Source of the DNA: an uncultured Collinsella sp. | GTDB taxonomy: Bacteria > Actinomycetota > Coriobacteriia > Coriobacteriales > Coriobacteriaceae | Direction of reading: 5' to 3' | DNA: 26,769 nucleotides | Assembly (NCBI GenBank): GCA_902488525.1 | Contig: CABTWP010000027.1 | Coordinates: forward strand, 1-26,769 | Part shown: piece after piece, positions 1-6,582 of the stretch | How positions within the stretch are numbered: position 1 is the stretch's first letter | How the letters are laid out: every line of letters starts with the position of its first letter | Translations under genes and position numbers: made by a program | The notes under the pieces: model-generated | Databases searched by the model: none | What the model was told of the DNA's origin: nothing | The model's input: the letters and a program-made list of their open reading frames with translations, nothing else

Positions 1-111
1 GCCCAGATGGGCATGATCGAGGCAAACTACCGTATGCCGCTGTGCCCCATGGCAGACGACACGCGATCCGCACTTACCGATGCTCTGAAGGGAGCTGGTC
101 TGCTTGATTAA
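1..111 (+). CDS. dapA: 4-hydroxy-tetrahydrodipicolinate synthase, C-terminal end (partial)
   Basis: Only the last 36 codons are inside the window. The reading frame is open from base 1 and ends with the stop at 109-111. The peptide ends in ALKGAGLLD, preceded by a Met/Pro-rich segment (RMPLCPM). This resembles the DapA C-terminus, where a 'R-P-L-x-P' turn precedes a final helix ending in A-G-L-L. DapA condenses pyruvate with aspartate semialdehyde in the first committed step to diaminopimelate and lysine. The identification rests mostly on context: dapB follows with an 8-bp overlap, and then dapH. The catalytic lysine lies upstream of the window. Confidence 0.8.
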   Translation, partial: AQMGMIEANYRMPLCPMADDTRSALTDALKGAGLLD

Positions 112-844
112 GACCGTCATTATGGGAACGGGCCGCATGGGCTCGCTCATCCGCACCACCGCCGAAAGCATTGTCGATGCCGGCGGGCAGCCCGTTTTTG
201 ATATCGTCGCCCAGATCGGTTTTGATCTGTCCGAGCTCGAGAGCGCCCCGGCGGCCGACGTTATCATCGACTTCTCGAACGTCGTGACCTTCGAAGCCGT
301 CGTCGCCTATGTCGAGCGCACGGGCGCGGCGTTGGTCTCGGGCACCACAGGCTACACCCCCGAGCAGATGGACCGCCTGCGTGAGCTGGGCCAGAACACC
401 CGCGTTATGCACTCGGGCAATTACTCCATCGGCATCGCAGCCCTGCGTCATCTAGTGGCCCAGGCCACGCGTGAGCTGCCCGGCTTTGACTGCGAGATTG
501 TCGAGACTCACCACAACCAAAAGGTCGACGCCCCCAGCGGCACCGCCAAGCTGCTGCTCGACGCCGTAGTCGAGGCCGAGCCCGAAGCAGGCTACCACCC
601 CGTCTACGGTCGCGAGGGCATGTGCGGCGCGCGCGACTCCAAGGAGATCGGTATGCACTCGCTGCGCGGCGGCACCGTCGCCGGCGTGCACGAGGTGGGT
701 TTCTTTGGCCAGGACGAGGAGGTCACGCTCACGCACCGCGCCACGAGCCGTCAGATCTTTGTCAACGGCGCCCTGGCAGCCGCGCAGAAGCTCGTCGCCC
801 GCGAACCCGGCTTCTATACGTTCGACCAGGTCATGTTTGCCTAA
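104..844 (+). CDS. dapB: 4-hydroxy-tetrahydrodipicolinate reductase
   Basis: A 246-residue protein of normal DapB length. It reduces the DapA product with NAD(P)H to tetrahydrodipicolinate in the cytoplasm. The N-terminal Rossmann fold has GTGRMG at residues 8-13. The family signature HHNQKVDAPSGT is at residues 136-147, containing the catalytic His pair, Lys140 and the substrate-binding Ser-Gly-Thr. The start is a TTG at 104 inside the dapA stop region, with AAGGGAG about nine bases upstream. The next in-frame ATG (122) would remove the first beta strand. The 8-bp overlap with dapA implies translational coupling. Function is certain from the motifs. The TTG start is likely but not proven. 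Confidence 0.95.
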   Translation: MIKTVIMGTGRMGSLIRTTAESIVDAGGQPVFDIVAQIGFDLSELESAPAADVIIDFSNVVTFEAVVAYVERTGAALVSGTTGYTPEQMDRLRELGQNTRVMHSGNYSIGIAALRHLVAQATRELPGFDCEIVETHHNQKVDAPSGTAKLLLDAVVEAEPEAGYHPVYGREGMCGARDSKEIGMHSLRGGTVAGVHEVGFFGQDEEVTLTHRATSRQIFVNGALAAAQKLVAREPGFYTFDQVMFA

Positions 845-883
845 CCAGGTATCAACCGAACCCGCCCAAAGGAGAGATAGCAA

Positions 884-1603
884 ATGAGCAACGCAGCCGA
901 GATGGATGCACAGGAGATTATCAACTACATCGCCACCGCGCCCAAAAAGACGCCCGTCAAGCTGTACGTGCGCGAGAAGCCCGGCATGAAGGTTGCCTGG
1001 GGCGACGCACATGTCTACGGCGGTCGTCGCGGCAAGACCGTCTTTGGCGACTGGGATGAGCTTAAGGCCATCCTGGACGCCAACGCCGATTCCATCGATT
1101 ACTACGACGTGGAGAACGATTGCCGCAACTCCGCCGTGCCCATGCTCGACCTTAAGGGCATCAACGCCCGCATCGAGCCGGGCGCGATCATCCGCGACCG
1201 CGTCGAGATTGGCGACCGTGCCGTCATCATGATGGGCGCCATCATCAACATCGGCTCCGTCATTGGCGAAGGCTCCATGATTGATATGGGCGCCGTGCTG
1301 GGCGGCCGCGCCACCGTGGGCAAGAACTGCCACATCGGCGCCGGCACCGTGCTGGCAGGCGTTGTGGAGCCCGCCAGCGCCACGCCCGTCATCATCGAGG
1401 ACGATGTCATGATCGGCGCCAACGCCGTGGTCCTGGAGGGCGTGCACGTAGGCAAGGGCGCTGTCGTTGCCGCCGGCGCCGTGTGCGTCGAGGATGTCCC
1501 CGCCGGCGCCGTCGTGGCCGGTGTCCCCGCCCGCGTCATCAAGATGCGCGACGAGAAGACCGACAGCAAGACCGGCCTGGAAGAGGGCTTACGTCAACTT
1601 TAA
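884..1603 (+). CDS. dapH: 2,3,4,5-tetrahydropyridine-2,6-dicarboxylate N-acetyltransferase
   Basis: A 239-residue enzyme that acetylates tetrahydrodipicolinate with acetyl-CoA in the acetylase branch of diaminopimelate synthesis. The N-terminal region (VKLYVREKPG, then VENDCRNSAVPMLDLK near residues 80-95) is typical of the Bacillus-type enzyme. Residues of about 95-215 form a left-handed beta helix of hexapeptide repeats (for example IGDRAVIMMGA and IGEGSMIDMGA). It ends in LRQL like Bacillus homologues. A strong AAAGGAGAG site lies just before the ATG, 39 bases after dapB. The acetylase branch also needs an N-acetyl-diaminopimelate aminotransferase and deacetylase, which are not adjacent. 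The aminotransferase at 5301-6464 is one candidate. Confidence 0.95.
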   Translation: MSNAAEMDAQEIINYIATAPKKTPVKLYVREKPGMKVAWGDAHVYGGRRGKTVFGDWDELKAILDANADSIDYYDVENDCRNSAVPMLDLKGINARIEPGAIIRDRVEIGDRAVIMMGAIINIGSVIGEGSMIDMGAVLGGRATVGKNCHIGAGTVLAGVVEPASATPVIIEDDVMIGANAVVLEGVHVGKGAVVAAGAVCVEDVPAGAVVAGVPARVIKMRDEKTDSKTGLEEGLRQL

Positions 1604-1608
1604 TAGTT

Positions 1609-1630
1609 ACGCGGTTTTGACAAACCGCGT
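1609..1630 (+). terminator. Intrinsic terminator behind dapH
   Basis: Arms ACGCGGTTT and AAACCGCGT with a TGAC loop are followed by TTT, six bases after the dapH stop. The core (GTTACGCGGTTT...AAACCGCGT) reappears as a longer palindrome at 11352-11378, so this terminator may derive from a dispersed repeat. Confidence 0.7.
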
Positions 1631-1690
1631 TTTCGCTGACGTATGCCCAACCTGCGGCGCAATGTCAGCAACCAAGCCGAAAACAAAAAA

Positions 1691-1716
1691 GGCCGAAGTC
1701 CCGAAGGGCTTCGGCC
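1691..1716. terminator. Bidirectional terminator between convergent dapH and the NA37 gene
   Basis: The arms GGCCGAAG and CTTCGGCC extend inward as CCC/GGG around a GAA loop, with one bulged T. An A-run lies on the left (1685-1690) and a T-run on the right (1717-1725), so it can stop transcription from both sides. Confidence 0.9.
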
Positions 1717-1745
1717 TTTGTTTTTCTGCAACGTCCAAGCACAGC

Positions 1746-2759
1746 TTATCGATTCTCAATACTTCCGATGTTCTTGAGCTCGATAGAGATGAGGCCGTTG
1801 GGTTCGTTGACGAACTCGATATACTCGGAGTTCGAACCCATCTCGGCCGGGAAGCTGATCTCGATGCCCGTGTCGGTACGAATCTTGTGATTGCGCACCG
1901 CCGCGCGTTCGACCTGCTTGCGCTCCACGGGCACACGCTCAGGCACCTTCTCCTCGGTCAATGCCGCGCGCACGCTCTCCTTGATAACCGGTTCGTCCTC
2001 AAAGACCTCATCGACGATATCCCAAGGCGGCAGCTCCTCGTCATCCTCAACCTTCTCGGCAACGGCGGCTTTGACCTTAGCGAGCGCTACAGCCGTGTTG
2101 GCGCCGTGCTCTTCAGCGACCTCCTCGACCACGCGCGCCACCGTGTCGATGACCTCCTTACCCGAAACGCCCGTGTCACATTGCAGCAGGCCATCGGGAA
2201 TGAGCATGCGATCCTCGCCGGCAATCTTGCGTTTCTTATCCACATAGCCGATCTCCATGGTGCTTGCACGCACGATTGCATAGCTCGGCACCTTTTGCGA
2301 AGGGTTCGGCAGAATGGCATAGTGGCGCGCGATGTCGTTACGCACCTCGCCCTCTTCGCGAGCCACCTCGTGCATGAATGCCTGCTTGGAGCCCAGCAGC
2401 ATCACGGCAAACCAGCGGGCATCCTCATCGTCATCAAAGTCCGCCACAAGCACGTCAGTGGACTCGGCTTTCTCGGCCTTGGTAAGTTCGGAAGAGATGA
2501 ACTCCGCAATCTGCTGAGACAGGTCCACGAACTCACGCTCACCAAAGAAATAGCCCTTGAGCTCGCCGCCGAATGCGGAGTTCTCGGCAAACGTGGCACG
2601 CTTGTTATCGGCCGAAGTACGCGCGCGGCGCAGATGCGTGGTCACGAAGTTGCGCACGGTACGGCTCTCGATATCGAGCTCGCGCTGGCTCATGACGTTG
2701 ACGGCAGAGTCAAAGTCCAGGATATGCAGAATCGCGTGATTGATTTTCATATACGGCAT
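1746..2759 (-). CDS. Nucleoid-associated protein, NA37/NdpA (YejK-like) family
   Basis: A 337-residue protein of the 37-kDa nucleoid-associated family. The typical start INHAILHILDFDS is followed by a Ser-Gln-Arg-Glu-Leu segment near residues 24-28. A central GKEVIDTVARVV helix and an acidic stretch (VEDDEELPPWDI) follow. Family members bind DNA, but their exact role is poorly known. An ATG at 2750 (protein starting MKINHAI) is an equally good start. Neither has a strong ribosome site, with only a weak ACGGA just upstream. Gene ends facing dapH share the bidirectional terminator. The family is better known from proteobacteria, so its presence here is slightly unexpected. Confidence 0.8.
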   Translation of the reverse strand: MPYMKINHAILHILDFDSAVNVMSQRELDIESRTVRNFVTTHLRRARTSADNKRATFAENSAFGGELKGYFFGEREFVDLSQQIAEFISSELTKAEKAESTDVLVADFDDDEDARWFAVMLLGSKQAFMHEVAREEGEVRNDIARHYAILPNPSQKVPSYAIVRASTMEIGYVDKKRKIAGEDRMLIPDGLLQCDTGVSGKEVIDTVARVVEEVAEEHGANTAVALAKVKAAVAEKVEDDEELPPWDIVDEVFEDEPVIKESVRAALTEEKVPERVPVERKQVERAAVRNHKIRTDTGIEISFPAEMGSNSEYIEFVNEPNGLISIELKNIGSIENR

Positions 2760-2830
2760 TCCGTTCTAGATCGATTTCGGCACGAACCAGTATAGCGGTC
2801 GAGCCTGCCCTAGGCGCATCGAAGATTGAT

Positions 2831-2858
2831 GCATCGGGGACAGGTTGCTTTGCGCCAA
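2831..2858 (+). repeat. Copy 1 of a 28-bp dispersed repeat (GGGGaCAGGTTgCTTTGCgCC)
   Basis: This segment matches 4057-4084 at 24 of 28 bases in the same orientation. It sits three bases beyond the stop codon of the Mbeg1-like gene, while the other copy lies just upstream of that gene. The GGGGTCAGGTT-type motif resembles REP-like sequences linked to RAYT (IS200-like Y1) transposases. That link is from memory, and no transposase is present here. Confidence 0.65.
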
Positions 2859-2861
2859 TGG

Positions 2862-4022
2862 TTAGCGCAGGAGCTCGGACTGCCAAGCCTCGAGCTGTTC
2901 TGCCAAACTCTTGCCGGCAGCGGGCACGTCGATCTGGGGTCGTTTGGGCAACAGTGCGCATTTAAGGATTGCCACGATGGTCTGCGAGACAAAGCGTCGC
3001 GTATCCTTGTCAAAGCCTTGCGCAGCCTGGAGCATCACGGGCAGGCTCTCGCGCAGATTCCCAGCGATATCCGCAAACCGCTCAGCACCCGTAGCCTCAA
3101 ACACGGAGAACAACGCATCTACAAAACGCTCGCGTTCGCTAGGCGACACTGCAAGCAGCATCTCGCGAATGGAACCATCAACGTATCGAGCACCGGCGGA
3201 CAGGCGCTCACAGTACACGAAGTCGCGACCATCAACCACCCAGCTAAAGGGATTGTGCTGCAGCAGGCTGAACTCGGTGCTCTCAACGATGGCATAGTCC
3301 TCCTGCGTCTCGAACATCATGCCGAAGATCGACGACCGAGGTAGCGTCTTGTCGATTCGACCGGAAAGATCGGCAAAGGCGTTGCCGTTCAGAAACTCCT
3401 CGACGAACCCTGGACCATCATGGGAATACGCCCGTTCGATTCGCTCACGGGCGACATCGGAGCACATCGCCGCACCGTACACCGCAAGGTTTCCACCCTT
3501 GGAATGACCTCCGCACAAAAGCGGCCCGTCGATCGCATCCGCCGCCTCGTCCACATAACGCGCCGCGGATTCCTGGGCCGGCACAGGACACCGGAACGCC
3601 ATGTTAAAGTCCTCTTTCCAGCCCACAATCGTGCTGTCGGTCCCCCGGAAGGAAAGATAGCTAAACCCCGCCGGAAACCGGAACGCCATGGCTGCAAACT
3701 GCTCCGTCGCCACCACATCGCTCACGGCACGATAGCCGCAAACGTGCACGCCACGGTAGCGAGGACTTGCTGCCACGGCCTCCAACAAGGCCCTGCTCCC
3801 CTCCGGGTCCCACAAGTCGTCAATCATGTCCCGGTAGCACTCGGCACGCAGCAGCTCGCGTACGTCTAGGCCCTGCCAGTTCGTCAGCTCCGCCATATCA
3901 CCCGGCAAACGCAAATAGGACAACCACGCAAAGACCAGGCTGTCCACCGCGCAGAACGGCCGCTCCTCAAACGGATCAAACGCCGTCTGGGCATAGGTCA
4001 AAAAATTAGGCGAATCCGACAT
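2862..4022 (-). CDS. Mbeg1-like (DUF2974) alpha/beta-hydrolase
   Basis: A 386-residue protein with the nucleophile elbow GGHSKGGNLA (Ser174) and an upstream SFRGTDST element (about residues 124-131) that fits an oxyanion-hole strand. HDGPGF follows at about 201-206. These features place it in the Mbeg1/DUF2974 group of lipase-like hydrolases, whose bacterial substrates are not known. There is no signal peptide or membrane helix, so it is probably cytoplasmic. The ATG at 4022 has GGGAGGG just upstream. The gene is bracketed by two copies of a 28-bp repeat, which may mean it moved as a unit or that the repeats arrived later. Confidence 0.8.
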   Translation of the reverse strand: MSDSPNFLTYAQTAFDPFEERPFCAVDSLVFAWLSYLRLPGDMAELTNWQGLDVRELLRAECYRDMIDDLWDPEGSRALLEAVAASPRYRGVHVCGYRAVSDVVATEQFAAMAFRFPAGFSYLSFRGTDSTIVGWKEDFNMAFRCPVPAQESAARYVDEAADAIDGPLLCGGHSKGGNLAVYGAAMCSDVARERIERAYSHDGPGFVEEFLNGNAFADLSGRIDKTLPRSSIFGMMFETQEDYAIVESTEFSLLQHNPFSWVVDGRDFVYCERLSAGARYVDGSIREMLLAVSPSERERFVDALFSVFEATGAERFADIAGNLRESLPVMLQAAQGFDKDTRRFVSQTIVAILKCALLPKRPQIDVPAAGKSLAEQLEAWQSELLR

Positions 4023-4056
4023 GGCCCTCCCATCAACTATGGTGTATTGGGATGGT

Positions 4057-4084
4057 GCATTGGGGTCAGGTTACTTTGCACCAA
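4057..4084 (+). repeat. Copy 2 of the 28-bp dispersed repeat, palindromic edge
   Basis: It pairs with 2831-2858 (24/28 identical). This copy is framed by an inverted repeat, GGTGCA at 4054-4059 and TGCACC at 4077-4082, giving a REP-like fold. It lies between the lactate dehydrogenase terminator and the start of the Mbeg1-like gene. Confidence 0.65.
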
Positions 4085-4117
4085 AAGGCGCCCGGGCCGT
4101 GTGGACCCGGACGCCTT
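4085..4117 (-). terminator. Intrinsic terminator of the lactate dehydrogenase gene
   Basis: Read on the minus strand, AAGGCG plus CCGGG arms pair with CCCGG plus CGCCTT around a CACAC-type loop, and TTTT follows. It lies 32 bases after the ldh stop. Confidence 0.8.
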
Positions 4118-4148
4118 CATTGTAGCTTTTCGCTCTAGCGAGCTTGAT

Positions 4149-5099
4149 TTAGCAGGAGAAATCGACGCTGTCGATGATGTCCTTGAGGGCCTTGGCGGAG
4201 ACGGTGAGCTCATGCTGCTCGTCGTCGTTCAGCGGCACGGGGACGCGGCAGACAACGCCGTCGCGGCCAACGACGGTCGGCATGGAGATGGCAAGATCGG
4301 ACAGGCCATACTCGCCCACCATGAGCGAGGAGACAGGCAGAACGGTCTGCTCATCGCGCATAACGGCGGTGCAGATGCGCTTGACGGCCATGGCGACGCC
4401 ATAGTAGGTGGCGTGCTTCTTCTCGATGATGGTATAGGCGGAGTTCTTGACGTCCTCAGCGATGCGCTTCTCGGCAGCCTCATGCTCCAGGTGGCCGTGA
4501 AGCTCACAGAAGGTGTTCAGCGGAACGCCGGCAACCTGAGCGCTGGACCAAGCGACAAACTCGGAGTCACCGTGCTCGCCCATGACATAGGCCTGGACAT
4601 CGCGCGGGTCAACCTCGACGTGGGCACCAAGCATCTGCTGCAGGCGGCCGGTGTCGAGCACGGTGCCGGAACCGATGACGTGGCCCTCGGGCAGGCCGGA
4701 CATCTTGATGGCGGCGTAGGTCAGAACATCGACCGGGTTGGAGACGATTAGCAGAATGCCGTCGAAGCCGGACTTCTTAATCTCGGGAATAATGGACTTG
4801 AAGATGCTGACGTTCTTGTTGACCAGGTCCAGGCGGGTCTCACCGGGCTTCTGGGCAGCGCCAGCAGTGACGACGATCATGGCGGCGTCGGCGACATCGG
4901 AATAATCGCCGGCGTAGATCTTCATCGGCTCGGCAAACGTCATGCCGTGCGCGATATCCAGGGCCTCACCCTCGGCACGGTTCTTGTCCACGTCGATGAG
5001 GACCATCTCGGAGAACAGACCACTCTGCATCAGTGCGAACGCCGAAGACGAACCGACGAAACCGCAGCCGACAATAGCGACCTTCTTCTCGTTAACCAT
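4149..5099 (-). CDS. ldh: L-lactate dehydrogenase
   Basis: A 316-residue NAD-dependent enzyme that converts pyruvate and NADH to L-lactate in fermentation. The NAD-binding GCGFVG is at residues 11-16. Gln83 in AAQKPGETR marks lactate rather than malate specificity. Arg89 closes the active-site loop, SNPVD is at about 120-124, Asp149 and Arg152 bind substrate, and the catalytic His176 is in GEHGDS. The start at 5099 (MVNEKK) is chosen over a longer frame because GGGAG lies about seven bases upstream and the Rossmann strand begins at once. It is a single gene with its own terminator. A strong hairpin precedes the ribosome site (5125-5157). Confidence 0.95.
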   Translation of the reverse strand: MVNEKKVAIVGCGFVGSSSAFALMQSGLFSEMVLIDVDKNRAEGEALDIAHGMTFAEPMKIYAGDYSDVADAAMIVVTAGAAQKPGETRLDLVNKNVSIFKSIIPEIKKSGFDGILLIVSNPVDVLTYAAIKMSGLPEGHVIGSGTVLDTGRLQQMLGAHVEVDPRDVQAYVMGEHGDSEFVAWSSAQVAGVPLNTFCELHGHLEHEAAEKRIAEDVKNSAYTIIEKKHATYYGVAMAVKRICTAVMRDEQTVLPVSSLMVGEYGLSDLAISMPTVVGRDGVVCRVPVPLNDDEQHELTVSAKALKDIIDSVDFSC

Positions 5100-5124
5100 T
5101 AGAAACTCCCATCTCTCTCCACAA

Positions 5125-5157
5125 ACAAGCCGCCCGGGAACGACCCGAGCGGCTTGT
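5125..5157 (-). other. Strong hairpin in the ldh leader, terminator or attenuator
   Basis: ACAAGCCGC and GCGGCTTGT arms extend with CGGG/CCCG around a short loop. On the minus strand the stem is followed by TTTG and lies about 25 bases before the ldh ATG. It could end transcripts from the aminotransferase gene (stop 144 bases away) or fold in the ldh leader. The short T-run makes it a weak terminator. Confidence 0.6.
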
Positions 5158-5300
5158 CGTAATCCCAATACATCCAATCGGGACTTTGATTATGCCCCTA
5201 TTCGCAGCCAAAAATCGACCGTTTACCGAAATTGTTTGCAGTATTCGTAAAATAACTGCGCGAAATCGGTTTCGAGCTATTGACGAGTCAAAATAGGTTT

Positions 5301-6464
5301 CTAATACAGGCCCGCCTCGCGAATGGCCTCGACAGCCAAAGCGATCTGATCGGGCGGTAGGACCAGCGCCATGCGCACGTGTCCCTCGCCCGAAGGACCA
5401 AAACTCGCGCCCGGCGTCACCACAACGCCGGCCTTCTCCATGAGCTCCTCGCAAAACGCCATGGAATCGGTGCGACCACCGGGAAGCTTGGCCCACACAA
5501 ACATAGAGCCATGCGCGTTGGGACGCTCCCAGCCCAGGCCCTCAAGACCGTCGCACAGGGCATCGCGACGTTCCTGGTACTTCAGACGCTGCGCCTCGAC
5601 CTCATCGCGCGGACCGTTCAGGCAGGCGATAGCAGCCTTCTGGATCGGCAAAAACATACCGAAGTCGATCTGGCCGCGCAGCTTGGCAAAGGCCGAGACC
5701 ACATCCTCGCGACCGACCAAAAAGCCGATGCGGGCACCGGTGACGTTAAACGACTTGGAAAGCGAGAAGAACTCCACGCCCACCTCAAGCGCACCGGGAT
5801 ACTGCAAGAAGCTGCCGCCGGGCTCGCCGTCAAACACGATGTCAGAGTATGCGTTGTCGTGAACGATGAGCAGGTCGTGCTCGCGGGCGAAAGTGATGAT
5901 CTCCTCGTAGACCTCGGGCGTGCCCACCGAGCCGACCGGGTTGGCGGGCAGCGACACGATCATATACTTGGCACGATCGGCCACCTCGGGATCGATACCC
6001 GCCACATAGGGCAGGTAATTATGCTCGGCAACCAGCGGATAGTATTCGAGCTTGGCATCGGCGATCTTGGCACCCGCCTCGAAGACCGGGTAGCACGGAT
6101 CGGGAACCAAAATAGTATCGCCCGGATCGAGCAGGGCCAGGCCCAAATGGCCCACGCCCTCCTGCGTGCCGTTGCACGACTGCACCATAGACGGCGTAAT
6201 GCCCGAAACGCCAAAGCGACGCTCATAGTAATCGCACACGGCTTGCTTGAGTTCGGGCAGGTCGCGCAGGGCATACTTCCACATCTCGGGATCTTGGGCT
6301 GCCTGCGTGAGCGCCTCGACCACGTGGTCGTACGGCTTAAAGTCGGGCGTGCCCACGCTCATGTTGTAAATGGTCTTGCCCTGAGCCTTCAGCGCGAGAA
6401 GCTTGTTGTTGAGCGAGGCGAAGACCTCCGCGCCAAAGCGGTCGAGACGCTGCGATGCCTGCAT
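5301..6464 (-). CDS. Class I/II PLP-dependent aminotransferase
   Basis: A 387-residue fold-type I aminotransferase of the aspartate aminotransferase superfamily. The PLP lysine is Lys237 in SLSKSFNVTGARIGF, with Arg245 near the phosphate. Asp203 and Tyr206 are in HDNAY, and Asn175 is in SLPANPVG (usually YPSNPTG). Arg374 or a nearby Arg in the GHVRM segment would bind the substrate carboxylate. The start at 6464 is supported by AAAGGTGG just upstream. The exact substrate cannot be read from sequence. Because the window encodes the acetylase lysine branch, N-acetyl-LL-diaminopimelate aminotransferase (PatA-like) is a reasonable guess. An aspartate or aromatic enzyme is equally possible. It does not carry the DapL-type active-site sequence. 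Confidence 0.85.
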   Translation of the reverse strand: MQASQRLDRFGAEVFASLNNKLLALKAQGKTIYNMSVGTPDFKPYDHVVEALTQAAQDPEMWKYALRDLPELKQAVCDYYERRFGVSGITPSMVQSCNGTQEGVGHLGLALLDPGDTILVPDPCYPVFEAGAKIADAKLEYYPLVAEHNYLPYVAGIDPEVADRAKYMIVSLPANPVGSVGTPEVYEEIITFAREHDLLIVHDNAYSDIVFDGEPGGSFLQYPGALEVGVEFFSLSKSFNVTGARIGFLVGREDVVSAFAKLRGQIDFGMFLPIQKAAIACLNGPRDEVEAQRLKYQERRDALCDGLEGLGWERPNAHGSMFVWAKLPGGRTDSMAFCEELMEKAGVVVTPGASFGPSGEGHVRMALVLPPDQIALAVEAIREAGLY

Positions 6465-6489
6465 GGTGCCACCTTTCGATATGAAAAAC

Positions 6490-6513
6490 GCGGCGCTCCG
6501 ACAAGAGCGCCGC
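6490..6513 (-). terminator. Hairpin with T-tract just ahead of the aminotransferase gene
   Basis: Nine-bp arms GCGGCGCTC and GAGCGCCGC with a six-base loop are followed on the minus strand by GTTTTTC. It ends nadE transcripts. The T-tract ends about 19 bases before the aminotransferase ATG, which leaves no room for a promoter between them, so the aminotransferase may depend on read-through or a leader promoter upstream of the hairpin. Confidence 0.8.
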
Positions 6514-6582
6514 GCGATACGGGCCATCAGATTGCAAAAGTGTAACGCTTGCAACCCCCGTATTGGTTCAATTTAGCCAACC

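Noticed and set aside
452..1447. Long minus-strand frame opposite dapB and dapH
   Set aside because: It lies wholly antisense to two certain genes and its His/Asp/Gly-rich composition is typical of a GC-rich shadow frame.
1467..2795. Plus-strand frame across the end of dapH, the terminators and the NA37 gene
   Set aside because: It runs through two terminators and is antisense to a recognisable protein.
5301..6464. Naming the aminotransferase DapL
   Set aside because: The Lys-containing segment SLSKSFNVTGARIGF is of the AspC/PatA kind rather than that of LL-diaminopimelate aminotransferase, and DapL is not needed beside DapH.
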